64,000 nt of DNA from positions 3,472,001 to 3,536,000 of the forward strand of contig NC_016109.1 of NCBI RefSeq assembly GCF_000269985.1, in the 5' to 3' direction. The translations under genes were made by a program, and so were the position numbers. Every line of letters begins with the position of its first letter. Position 1 is the stretch's first letter. The notes below the pieces were generated by a model, which did not search any database, was not told the origin of the DNA, and worked only from the letters and a program-made list of their open reading frames with translations. The stretch comes from Kitasatospora setae KM-6054. Its GTDB lineage: Bacteria > Actinomycetota > Actinomycetes > Streptomycetales > Streptomycetaceae. Shown here piece by piece: positions 17,244 through 25,953 of the stretch.

Positions 17244-18287
17244 TCAGGCCTTCTGCTGCGGGCCGAGCTCCAGCTGGTCGCCGTTCCTGGTGACGCCGTA
17301 CTTCGGCAGCGGCTTCACCGCCGGGCCGGTGATCACGGCGCCGGTCGCGGCGTCGAACTCGGAGCCGTGGCAGGGGCAGTAGAGCTTGCCGTCCTTGGGC
17401 GGGTTGACCGCGCAGCCGGAGTGGGTGCAGACCGAGGAGAGGCCCGCGTACTGCCCGGCGGCGGGCTGGACGATGAAGACGGCGTCGCCGTTGGCCGGGT
17501 CCTTGACCGTGGCGGAGCCGCCGACCGGGACCTGCGCGGCGGGCACCGAGGGGCCGGGCTGCGGGACGGGGCTGGTGGCGCCGCCGCCGGTGGCGGTGGC
17601 GGGCGCGGTGTCGTCCCGGCCGAAGCTGGCGGTGAGCGAGCCGGAGAGCAGGCCGGCGCCGCCGAGCGCGACGGCCGCGATGCCGCCGTCGAGCAGCGCG
17701 CGGCGGCGGACCGCGTCCTCGGCGAGGCCGCGGGCCCGGTCGCGGGCGGCCCGGGCGGCGAGGTAGCCGTCGACCGACAGGTAGGGGGTGCCGGCCAGCA
17801 GCAGCGGCGTCCAGGCCATCAGGTAGGCCAGGTCGTTGCCCAGGTAGTACGGGGTGGTGTGGAAGCTCACGGTCAGCCAGAGCGAGGCGGAGAGCAGCGC
17901 GCCGCCGAGCGCGGCGACCCGGCCCCACAGGCCGAACAGGGTGCCGAGGCCGACGGCGAGCTCGCCGAAGGCGATCAGCAGGCCGAAGAAGGTCGGCGCG
18001 TCGAGGGCCGGGCCGAGCGCCCAGCCGAGCGGGCTGGTGGCCTTGGCGGCCCGGGTCTGGGAGTAGAACGAGGCGGCGTCGCCGGCGCCGGCCAGGTAGT
18101 GCGCGTCGGAGAGCTTGTCGAAGGCGGCGTAGACGAAGGTCACGCCGAGGAACAGCCGCAGCGGCAGCAGCGCGAAGCGCGAGCCCAGCGCCTTCCACGC
18201 GCCGATCCGGCGGCCCGTTCCGCCGCCCGTCCCCCCGCCCGTCCCGTCCGTCCCGCCGCCGGTCGTGCTGCCGGTCCCCGTCGCCAT
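17244..18287 (-). CDS. DoxX-Rieske fusion protein
   Basis: Encodes 347 residues from the ATG at 18285-18287; longer frames run into non-conserved sequence. The N-terminal Gly/Thr-rich tail is followed by a DoxX-type four-helix membrane domain (about 35-190). A second membrane or signal-like segment comes near 225, then a C-terminal Rieske domain with CTHSGC and CPCHGSEF, the four ligands (C, H, C, H) of a [2Fe-2S] cluster. DoxX proteins couple quinone or thiol redox chemistry to the membrane, and the Rieske domain probably passes electrons outside the membrane. The fusion implies one electron path in one polypeptide. Substrate unknown. It is transcribed in the same direction as guaA, 139 bases downstream. 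Confidence 0.85.
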   Translation of the reverse strand: MATGTGSTTGGGTDGTGGGTGGGTGRRIGAWKALGSRFALLPLRLFLGVTFVYAAFDKLSDAHYLAGAGDAASFYSQTRAAKATSPLGWALGPALDAPTFFGLLIAFGELAVGLGTLFGLWGRVAALGGALLSASLWLTVSFHTTPYYLGNDLAYLMAWTPLLLAGTPYLSVDGYLAARAARDRARGLAEDAVRRRALLDGGIAAVALGGAGLLSGSLTASFGRDDTAPATATGGGATSPVPQPGPSVPAAQVPVGGSATVKDPANGDAVFIVQPAAGQYAGLSSVCTHSGCAVNPPKDGKLYCPCHGSEFDAATGAVITGPAVKPLPKYGVTRNGDQLELGPQQKA

Positions 18288-18426
18288 CGCCGTCGCCCTC
18301 TCCCTCGCCGCCTGCCGTTCGCCGGCAGGATCGGGTCCGATTGTGCCCGGTGCCGCTCGCGCACGGCCGCGCCGCCACTCCCCTGGCGCGGGGAGCGGCG
18401 GCGCGGTCACACGGTTGCCGGTGGGA

Positions 18427-20013
18427 TCACTCCCACTCGATGGTGCCCGGCGGCTTGGAGGTGACGTCCAGGACGACCCGGTTCACGTCCTTGACCTCGT
18501 TGGTGATCCGGGTGGAGATCTTCGCCAGCACCTCGTAGGGCAGGCGCGACCAGTCGGCGGTCATCGCGTCCTCGGAGGAGACCGGGCGCAGCACGATCGG
18601 GTGGCCGTAGGTGCGGCCGTCGCCCTGCACGCCGACCGAGCGGACGTCGGCCAGCAGGACGACCGGGCACTGCCAGATCTCGGCGTCCAGGCCGGCCAGG
18701 GTGAGCTCCTCGCGGGCGATCGCGTCGGCGTCGCGGAGCAGGTCCAGCCGCTCCTTGGTGACCTCGCCGACGATCCGGATGCCCAGGCCGGGGCCGGGGA
18801 ACGGCTGGCGCTGGACGATCTCGGCGGGCAGGCCGAGCTCCTGGCCGACCATCCGGACCTCGTCCTTGAACAGCTTGCGCAGCGGCTCGACGAGCTGGAA
18901 CTCCAGGTCCTCGGGGAGGCCGCCGACGTTGTGGTGCGACTTGATGTTGGCGGTGCCGGTGCCGCCGCCGGACTCCACCACGTCCGGGTACAGGGTGCCC
19001 TGGACGAGGAACTCCACGGCCGGGCCCTCGTCGGCGATGATGTCGGCCTGGGCCTGCTCGAAGACCCGGATGAACTCGCGGCCGATGATCTTGCGCTTCT
19101 GCTCGGGGTCGGAGACGCCCTTCAGCGCGGTCAGGAACCGCTCCTCGGCGTCGACCACGACCAGCTTGACGCCGGTGGCCGCGACGAAGTCCTTCTCGAC
19201 CTGCTCGGTCTCGCCCTTGCGCATCAGGCCGTGGTCGACGTACACGCAGGTCAGCCGGTCGCCGATGGCGCGCTGCACCAGGGCGGCGGCGACCGCGGAG
19301 TCCACGCCGCCGGACAGGCCGCAGATGGCGCGCTTGTCGCCGACCTGCTCGCGGATCAGCGCGACCTGCTCCTCGACCACGTTGCTGGTGGTCCAGTCGG
19401 GCGCGATGCCGGCGCCGCGGTACAGGAAGTGCTCCAGCACCTGCTGGCCGTGCTCGGAGTGCATCACCTCGGGGTGGTACTGCACGCCGTACAGCTTGAG
19501 GTCGTCGTTCTCGAAGGCGGCGACCGGCACCACGTCGGTGGAGGCGGTGACGGTGAAGCCCTCGGGCGCGGCCGAGCAGGCGTCGCCGTGCGACATCCAC
19601 ACCGAGTGCTTGTCCGGGGTGCCCTCGAACAGGGTGGAGCCGGAGCGGGTCACGGTCAGCGGGGTCCGGCCGTACTCGCGGGCGCCGCTGTTGTCGACCG
19701 TGCCGCCGAGGGTCTTGGCCATCAGCTGGAAGCCGTAGCACATGCCGAAGACCGGCACGCCCGCCTCGAAGAGGGCGCGGTCGAGCTGCGGGGCGCCCTC
19801 CTCGTAGACCGACGACGGACCGCCGGAGAGGATGATCGCCTTGGGGTTCTTGGCGAGCATCTCGGCGACCGGCATGGAGCTGGGCACGATCTCGCTGTAG
19901 ACCCGCGCCTCACGCACCCGGCGGGCGATGAGCTGGGCGTACTGGGCACCGAAGTCGACGACCAGGACGGTGTCGTTCTCGGGTACGGACTGAGCGGGTG
20001 TATCAGCGGACAC
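18427..20013 (-). CDS. guaA: GMP synthase (glutamine-hydrolysing)
   Basis: Encodes 528 residues that convert XMP, glutamine and ATP to GMP, the last step of guanine nucleotide synthesis. The N-terminal class I glutaminase (about 15-205) has the nucleophile in [10 protein letters not shown] and a His-x-Glu pair in YHPEVMHSE. The ATP-pyrophosphatase P-loop is [10 protein letters not shown] (about 228-237). The C-terminal dimerisation domain ends with [12 protein letters not shown] start at 20011-20013. It lies about 11 kb from guaB and guaB3 on the same strand. Confidence 0.98.
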   Translation of the reverse strand: MSADTPAQSVPENDTVLVVDFGAQYAQLIARRVREARVYSEIVPSSMPVAEMLAKNPKAIILSGGPSSVYEEGAPQLDRALFEAGVPVFGMCYGFQLMAKTLGGTVDNSGAREYGRTPLTVTRSGSTLFEGTPDKHSVWMSHGDACSAAPEGFTVTASTDVVPVAAFENDDLKLYGVQYHPEVMHSEHGQQVLEHFLYRGAGIAPDWTTSNVVEEQVALIREQVGDKRAICGLSGGVDSAVAAALVQRAIGDRLTCVYVDHGLMRKGETEQVEKDFVAATGVKLVVVDAEERFLTALKGVSDPEQKRKIIGREFIRVFEQAQADIIADEGPAVEFLVQGTLYPDVVESGGGTGTANIKSHHNVGGLPEDLEFQLVEPLRKLFKDEVRMVGQELGLPAEIVQRQPFPGPGLGIRIVGEVTKERLDLLRDADAIAREELTLAGLDAEIWQCPVVLLADVRSVGVQGDGRTYGHPIVLRPVSSEDAMTADWSRLPYEVLAKISTRITNEVKDVNRVVLDVTSKPPGTIEWE

Positions 20014-20313
20014 AGACGGCCTTCCGGCGGCGGTACGAGGGGGGTGTCACCCCCGAGTCTACCGGGAGCGTTTCACCCGACTGCCCGCGCCGCCGCCCGT
20101 GACCGCGCGGCCCGGCGAATCGTTGCACCGGGAGACCGCACGGGACACCGGCGCCCTCCAGGCGCTGGCGGCACCGCGCGGCGGAACCACGCGTGGATCA
20201 TCTCCGGTCCACCGGTGCGCGTGGCGGGCACGGGCCCGCCGTGGGACCGCGCCCCGGTGTGGCGGTCGGGTCAGCAGGGGACAGCGAACCCGTCCGCGAC
20301 CGGGCGGACCCGG

Positions 20314-20349
20314 GGTGTGGCGGCCGGTACCGGTGCCGGCCGCCACACC
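20314..20349. terminator. perfect 14-bp hairpin upstream of guaA
   Basis: GGTGTGGCGGCCGG (20314-20327) pairs exactly with 20336-20349 around an 8-base loop. It lies 300 bases upstream of guaA and on neither side of a recognised stop. It could terminate an unannotated transcript or be a protein or RNA element. Confidence 0.55.
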
Positions 20350-20757
20350 TCAGTCAGCCGCCGCTCCGGCGTACGCCCCGGTACGCCCCCCGAGCACGCT
20401 CCCGGCCCGCGGCCGGGCGCGCCTCAGCACGTCCCGCAAGCGATTATCACGGAAAGTCACCGTTCAGGGCGGCCCCGCCCGGTGCCCCCGGGCGCCGTGG
20501 CCGGTTCCAGCCTTCCCCTCATTTACGTCGAATCGGTTGCACGGCAAGGCCCTCGTCCAGGACGATGCTGGGAAGGCAGGGGTTCACCGTACAGCTCCGG
20601 CCGAGGGCCGACCGTTGACGCGAACGGCCCGCCTCTCACGCTCCGTGAGGCCCATCCGGCCCCGGCGCGTGCCGTCGAACCACTCCTCCGCGACGGCGCT
20701 CCTCCCCCGGCGCCGTCACACCAGCACCGGCGCGGCCCTGACGCCGTGTGCTGCGAC

Positions 20758-20787
20758 AAAGGGCCCCGTTCCCCCGCGGGGCCCTTT
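20758..20787. terminator. terminator of zinc-ribbon membrane protein gene
   Basis: AAAGGGCCCC (20758-20767) and GGGGCCCTTT (20778-20787) form a perfect 10-bp stem with T-rich 3' ends in both directions. It lies 51 bases past the stop of the minus-strand gene at 20839, and would also stop plus-strand transcripts. Confidence 0.85.
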
Positions 20788-20838
20788 GCCCTGTCCGGGC
20801 CCGGGGCAGGGCCGGGACAGGGCCCGGCCAGGGCCCGT

Positions 20839-22425
20839 TCAGCCCTCGACGGGGCGCCGGTACGCGGCGTGCGGGTCGCCGTCCTTGTCGAGCGCGACGG
20901 CGGGGGCCGGCGGCTCCTCCGGCACCAGCTCGACCGACCCGTGCGCGAGGGTGTCGGTCACCGTCTGTCCCGGCAGGACAGGCAGCGCCGGCGCGGCGGC
21001 GGGCAGCGGCGGCGGCGCGGCGGGCAGCGGCGGGACGGCGGGCGGGGCGGCCGGGGCGGGCAGCGGTGCCGGGGCGTGCGGCGGGACGGGGGTGCCGCGC
21101 ACCGCGTCCAGCACGGCGGGCACCACCAGCGCGCCGAACAGCGCCCAGACGGCGGCGGCGACCAGCACCGAGACCACCGACCAGCCGAGGGTGTCCCGGC
21201 TCTGCAGCGAGAGGCCGCCGGCCCCGGCGCCGCTCCGGCTCTGGGTGGCCCACATCGAGGTGCCGAGCAGCAGCACGGCGGTGAGCGCCGCGTACAGGCC
21301 GGCCAGCACGGCCCGGTCGCGCGGGGCCAGCCGGCCCCGGTGCGCGGACCAGCCGAGCGCCAGCGCGGCGGCCAGCGGGAGCAGCGCCGCGCACCACCAG
21401 CCGTCGCCGTGGCCGCCCAGGTCGAACAGCGACATCGACTCGTGGCCGAAGCCGAAGACGCCGGCCGTCAGCAGGGACGCGCCGCTGCCGACGCCGTGGA
21501 TCAGCAGGCCGTTGTTGACGGCCAGGCCCAGCGTGTCGCTGTGCGGGAAGGTCCGGTCGCCGGAGAGCTGCACCACCAGCGCGACGGCGGTGAGCAGCGC
21601 CAGCAGGCCGAGCAGCACCCGGGAGGCGTGCTGCCAGGCGAGCAGCAGGCTGCCCAGCCAGCCGCGCCGGGCGGCCTCGGCGCGCAGCGCGGCGGCGCCG
21701 TCCACGGCCAGCACCACGGCGGCCGCGGCCAGGCCGGCGGTGAGCGTCAGCGGCAGCAGTTCGGGGCCGATCTCGACCTTCAGCGCGCTGCTCTTCGAGC
21801 CGAGGTCGGTGTCGTGGCCGGCCAGCCAGCCCAGCAGCAGCGCGACGGCGGCGGACAGCGCGCCGGTGCGCAGCGCCTGGAGGCCGGCGGCGGCCGGGGC
21901 CGGTTCGGCGAGCGCGGCGCGGCGGCGGCCGCGGGCGACCAGGTGCAGGCCGGTCCAGAGGGTCAGCAGCCAGCCCAGCGAGACCGCGTACATGATCAGG
22001 TGGCTGTCGCCGGAGATGGTCGCCGCCTTGCCGCCGGGCGAGGTGATGACCATCCGCAGCGGGGCGCCGAGCCCGGTGAGGACGAGGGCCAGCCAGGTCT
22101 GGAAGCCCTCGGTCGACCAGGCGGTGGCGAACGGCCCGGTGCTGTCGCCGCCGTCGCTCGTGCCCGAGCCGATCGCGGCGGCCAGCACCAGCAGCGCGGT
22201 CGGCGCGATCAGCACCCGGCCGGCGGTGAGCCAGCCGCGGGAGAGCAGCGGCGTCTCCCGGGTGTGGTGGATCCGGCCCGCGCCCCACGGGGAGGGGCCG
22301 GCCGCGGCCGATCCGGCGTCCTCGATCACGTCGCCGATGGCGGGCGCGGCGACCGGCCGGCCGCAGTTGGCGCAGGTCGCCGCGGGGTCGGGCGAGGCCG
22401 CCCCGCAGGACGGGCAGATGGGCAT
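20839..22425 (-). CDS. zinc-ribbon polytopic membrane protein
   Basis: Encodes 528 residues. A short zinc ribbon sits at the N-terminus (C4, C7, C18, C21). About ten membrane helices span residues 65-460, and a Pro/Ala-rich linker then leads to a cytoplasmic tail. The ATG is preceded by GGGGGGAA. Such proteins are common and poorly studied in streptomycetes. The zinc ribbon may bind a partner while the membrane part acts as a sensor or scaffold. No transporter or enzyme motif is evident. The gene is alone, with its own terminator. Confidence 0.7.
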   Translation of the reverse strand: MPICPSCGAASPDPAATCANCGRPVAAPAIGDVIEDAGSAAAGPSPWGAGRIHHTRETPLLSRGWLTAGRVLIAPTALLVLAAAIGSGTSDGGDSTGPFATAWSTEGFQTWLALVLTGLGAPLRMVITSPGGKAATISGDSHLIMYAVSLGWLLTLWTGLHLVARGRRRAALAEPAPAAAGLQALRTGALSAAVALLLGWLAGHDTDLGSKSSALKVEIGPELLPLTLTAGLAAAAVVLAVDGAAALRAEAARRGWLGSLLLAWQHASRVLLGLLALLTAVALVVQLSGDRTFPHSDTLGLAVNNGLLIHGVGSGASLLTAGVFGFGHESMSLFDLGGHGDGWWCAALLPLAAALALGWSAHRGRLAPRDRAVLAGLYAALTAVLLLGTSMWATQSRSGAGAGGLSLQSRDTLGWSVVSVLVAAAVWALFGALVVPAVLDAVRGTPVPPHAPAPLPAPAAPPAVPPLPAAPPPLPAAAPALPVLPGQTVTDTLAHGSVELVPEEPPAPAVALDKDGDPHAAYRRPVEG

Positions 22426-22489
22426 GGTCGGTTCCCCCCGGGTGGTTCGTGTTCGAGGGCCCGTTTATCCCACCGGGGGTAAAGGAATG

Positions 22490-24250
22490 TCAATCGCCTT
22501 CGGGGGCCCGTCCCGGCACCTTGGGGACGGGCAGCAGCGGCAGTCGCAGCGCGCCGAACGCCCCTGCGGGGACGGCGGGTTGGCGCGGTGCGACGGGCGG
22601 CACCGGGCGGTAGCCGGCGCCCGGTTCGGGGCGCGGGTCGGCCTCGCCGCGGTTGGGCCACATGGACATGGCGCGCTCGGCCTGGGCGGTGATCGTCAGC
22701 GAGGGGTTGACGCCCAGGTTGGCGGAGACCGCGGAGCCGTCGACGACGCTGATCCCCGGGTGCCCGTACAGCCGGTGGTAGGGGTCGACGACGCCGGTCT
22801 CGGCGCTGTCGCCGATCGGGCAGCCGCCGAGGAAGTGCGCGGTGAGCGGGATGTCGAAGATCTCGCCGGCGGTGGAGCCGGGGAAGCCGTTGATGGAGGC
22901 GGCGAGCGCCCGGGCGCCCTCCTCGGCGGCCGGGATCCAGCTGGGGTTGGGCGCGCCGTGGCCCTGCCGGGAGGTGAGCTTGCCGTTCTTCAGCGAGACG
23001 GTCAGCGAGTTGTCGAGGGACTGCATGACCAGGCCGATGATGGTCTTCTCGGACCAGCGGTGCTGGTTCATCGACTGGACGAAGGTCCACGGGTGCCGGG
23101 CGGCGGTGCCGAGGTAGCGCAGCCAGCGCGGTCCGCGCCCGGCGCCGGGCACCTGCTGGATGGAGAGCGCGCCCATCGCGTTGGAGCCCCGCCCGTAGCG
23201 GACCGGCTCGATGTGGGTGTTCGCGTCGGGGTGCACGGAGGAGGTGATGGCGACGCCGCGGGTGAAGTCGGGGCGTTCGCCGTAGCGCCGGGTGGAGGTC
23301 TGCGCGCCGACCAGCGCCTCCGAGTTGGTGCGGGTGAGGTGGCCGAGCCGGGCGGAGATCCGGGGCAGCTGGCCGCCCGCGCGCATCCGGTGCAGCAGCG
23401 TCTGGGTGCCGTAGGTGCCGGCCGCGACGACCACCCGTTCGGCGGTGATCGTGCGCGCCCCGGCCTTCCGGGCCCGCCGGGTGCGGGCGTCGGTGGGCAG
23501 CGTGTCGACGGCGTAGCCGTCGCCGTGCGGGCGCAGCCGGGCGACGGTGGTCATCGGCCGGATCTCGGCGCCGGCCCGCTCGGCCAGGTACAGGTAGTTC
23601 TCGGTGAGGGTGTTCTTGGCGCCGTGCCGGCAGCCGGTCATGCACTCGCCGCACTCGGTGCAGGCCCGGCGCTTCGGCCCGGCGCCGCCGAAGTACGGGT
23701 CGTCGACCTCGCCGCCGGGCGCGGCCTTGGCCTCGCCGGTGCCGTCCCGCCCGTCGCCGAAGAACACCCCGACCGGCGCCAGGTGGAAGGTGTCGCCGCA
23801 GCCCATCGCCTCGGCGGCGGCCTTCAGGTGCACGTCGGAGGGCGTCATCGTGGGGTTGAGCCGGACGCCGAGCATCCGCCGGGCCTGGTCGTAGAACGGG
23901 TCGAGCTCGGCCTGCCAGTCGGTGATGTGCCGCCACTGCCGGTCCTCGAAGAACGCCTTCGGCGGGACGTACAGGGTGTTGGCGTAGTTCAGCGAGCCGC
24001 CGCCGACGCCCGCCCCGGCCAGGATCAGCACGTTGCGCAGCAGGTGGATGCGCTGGATGCCGTAGCGGCCGAGGGCGGGTGCCCACAGGTAGTCGCGCAG
24101 GTTCCAGGAGGTGCTGGGCAGTTCCTCGCGGCGGAACCTGCGCCCGGCCTCCAGGACGGCGACCCGGTAGCCCTTCTCGGTGAGCCGCAGGGCCGCGACC
24201 GAGCCGCCGAAGCCCGAACCGACCACCACGACGTCGTAGTCGTACGACAC
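22490..24250 (-). CDS. GMC oxidoreductase (cholesterol-oxidase-like)
   Basis: Encodes 586 residues starting at GTG 24248-24250 (ribosome site GAGGGGGCAGCA). The FAD Rossmann motif GSGFGGS is at 11-17. The C-terminal GMC region holds HFLGGCPIGDS and the VVDGSAVSANLGVNPSLTI-type FAD-proximal segment. Unusually, a four-Cys patch CTECGECMTGC lies near residues 200-212, like the ferredoxin-type signature seen in the cholesterol-oxidase/long-chain alcohol oxidase subgroup. No signal peptide is present, so it is probably cytoplasmic. It follows the aldehyde dehydrogenase gene by 20 bases: an oxidase making an aldehyde or ketone beside an enzyme oxidising an aldehyde. Substrate not determinable. Confidence 0.85.
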   Translation of the reverse strand: MSYDYDVVVVGSGFGGSVAALRLTEKGYRVAVLEAGRRFRREELPSTSWNLRDYLWAPALGRYGIQRIHLLRNVLILAGAGVGGGSLNYANTLYVPPKAFFEDRQWRHITDWQAELDPFYDQARRMLGVRLNPTMTPSDVHLKAAAEAMGCGDTFHLAPVGVFFGDGRDGTGEAKAAPGGEVDDPYFGGAGPKRRACTECGECMTGCRHGAKNTLTENYLYLAERAGAEIRPMTTVARLRPHGDGYAVDTLPTDARTRRARKAGARTITAERVVVAAGTYGTQTLLHRMRAGGQLPRISARLGHLTRTNSEALVGAQTSTRRYGERPDFTRGVAITSSVHPDANTHIEPVRYGRGSNAMGALSIQQVPGAGRGPRWLRYLGTAARHPWTFVQSMNQHRWSEKTIIGLVMQSLDNSLTVSLKNGKLTSRQGHGAPNPSWIPAAEEGARALAASINGFPGSTAGEIFDIPLTAHFLGGCPIGDSAETGVVDPYHRLYGHPGISVVDGSAVSANLGVNPSLTITAQAERAMSMWPNRGEADPRPEPGAGYRPVPPVAPRQPAVPAGAFGALRLPLLPVPKVPGRAPEGD

Positions 24251-24270
24251 TGCTGCCCCCTCTGGGTTGG

Positions 24271-25878
24271 CTACTTCAGCCGGAACGCCTTCATCGCCTT
24301 CAGGCCGGTGGTGAAGAGCTCGGCGAACTTCCGGTCGTCCAGGCCCATCGACGGGCCGATCGGCAGCAGCCGCTGGACGGCGATGGTCTGCGCCTCGGTG
24401 TAGCGCAGGATGCCCTCGGCGCCGTGCCGCCGGCCGAGGCCGGAGTCGCCCATGCCGCCCATCGGCGAGGCGACCGAGCCGTAGGCGGCGGCGTACGCCT
24501 CGTTGACGTTGACGGTGCCGGTGCGCAGCCGGGCGGCGACCTTGCGGCCGCGGGCGGTGTCCTTCGTCCAGACCGAGGAGTTCAGGCCGTACGGGGTGTC
24601 GTTGGCGGCGGCGACGGCCTCGTCCTCGGTGTCGAAGCGGTAGACGGAGACGACCGGGCCGAAGGTCTCCTCGGCGCAGACCGCCATCTCGGGGGTGACG
24701 CCGTCCAGGATGGTGGGCTCGTGGAAGAGCGGGCCCAGGTCGGGGCGGGCCCGGCCGCCGGCCAGCACGGTGGCGCCGGCCTTGACGGCCTGCTCGACGT
24801 GCCGGGTGACGGTCTCCAGCTGGCGGGCGGAGACCAGCGAGCCCATGTCGGCGCCGTAGGCGAGGCCGCCGCCGAGGCGCAGCGCGGCGGTCTTCTCGGC
24901 GAACCGGGCGAGGAAGTCGTCGGCGACCGAGCGGTGCACGTAGAGCCGCTCGACGGAGATGCAGAGCTGGCCGGCCGAGGAGAAGCAGGCCCGGACGGCG
25001 CCGGCGGCGGCCCGGTCGAGGTCGGCGTCGGCGAGGACCAGCATGGCGTTCTTGCCGCCGAGTTCGAGCGAGGCGCCGACCAGCCGTTCGGCGGCCCGGC
25101 GGGCGACGTCCCGGCCGGTGCGGGTGGAGCCGGTGAAGGCGACGTAGTCGGCGCGCTCGACGATCTGCGGGCCGACCACCGGGCCGTCGCCGAGGACGAT
25201 CTGCCAGGCCTGCGGGGGCAGTCCGGCCTCGACGAACAGCTCCCGGGCCCACAGCGCGGTGAGCGCGGTCTGGGTGTCCGGCTTGTTGACGACGGCGTTG
25301 CCGGCCACCAGGGCGGGCAGCGCGTCGCCGACGGAGAGCTCCAGCGGGTAGTTCCAGGGCGAGATCTGGCCGACCACGCCCTTGGGCCGGCGGGCCTCGA
25401 CGGCGCTGGTCAGGCCGGGCACGGCGCCGCCGCGGCGGCGGTCGCGCAGGTAGGAGCGGGCGGCGCGGCCGTAGTGCCGGGCCGCCGAGGCGACGGCCAT
25501 CACCTCCTCGAAGGCGTGCAGCCGGGCCTTGCCGGTCTCGGCCTGGATCAGGTCGAGCACCTCGTCCTGCCGCTTGAGCAGCAGGTCGTGGAAGCGCAGC
25601 AGGACGCCCGCCCGGTGCCGCACCGGGAGCGCGGCCCAGGCCGGCTGGGCGCGGCGGGCCTGGTCGAAGGCCCGCTGGACGTCCTCCTCCGAGGACAGCG
25701 GGAGGGTGGCCAGCGGCTCGCCGGTCAGCGGCGCGATCGTCTCGGCGGTCGCGCCGCCGGACGCGGTGACGCCCTTGGCCAGCCGGGCGACCAGCGCCGC
25801 CGGTACCGCCGAGGCGACGCCGCGCGCCGCCCCCTTCGCCGCGGGGTTGCTCCGGACCTGGCTCGTGCTCTCCGTCAT
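24271..25878 (-). CDS. succinate-semialdehyde dehydrogenase family protein
   Basis: Encodes 535 residues of the NAD(P)+-dependent aldehyde dehydrogenase superfamily. The NAD-binding motif FTGSTRTG, the general-base Glu in LELGGKNAM and the nucleophile Cys in AGQLCISVER (preceded by FSS) are all present. The subgroup resembles GabD2-type succinate-semialdehyde dehydrogenases, which feed GABA-derived carbon into the TCA cycle. ATG at 25876-25878. It lies 20 bases upstream of the GMC oxidoreductase gene in the same unit, so the physiological aldehyde may instead be the product of that oxidase. Confidence 0.85.
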   Translation of the reverse strand: MTESTSQVRSNPAAKGAARGVASAVPAALVARLAKGVTASGGATAETIAPLTGEPLATLPLSSEEDVQRAFDQARRAQPAWAALPVRHRAGVLLRFHDLLLKRQDEVLDLIQAETGKARLHAFEEVMAVASAARHYGRAARSYLRDRRRGGAVPGLTSAVEARRPKGVVGQISPWNYPLELSVGDALPALVAGNAVVNKPDTQTALTALWARELFVEAGLPPQAWQIVLGDGPVVGPQIVERADYVAFTGSTRTGRDVARRAAERLVGASLELGGKNAMLVLADADLDRAAAGAVRACFSSAGQLCISVERLYVHRSVADDFLARFAEKTAALRLGGGLAYGADMGSLVSARQLETVTRHVEQAVKAGATVLAGGRARPDLGPLFHEPTILDGVTPEMAVCAEETFGPVVSVYRFDTEDEAVAAANDTPYGLNSSVWTKDTARGRKVAARLRTGTVNVNEAYAAAYGSVASPMGGMGDSGLGRRHGAEGILRYTEAQTIAVQRLLPIGPSMGLDDRKFAELFTTGLKAMKAFRLK

Positions 25879-25953
25879 GCGGGCAGCCTAGGCCCTGAAC
25901 CCCGACTTGTGTACCCGTCGGTAACACAAAAGGCGGCGCGCGCCGCGCCGTGG

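Larger units (their letters stand above)
20014..20838. other. 825-base gene-free region upstream of guaA
   Basis: No coding frame with streptomycete-like support is visible on either strand. The region holds the guaA leader and promoter, a 14-bp perfect hairpin (20314-20349), a patch of lower GC (about 20440-20600) and the terminator hairpin at 20758-20787. It is long enough for a small RNA. Confidence 0.65.
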
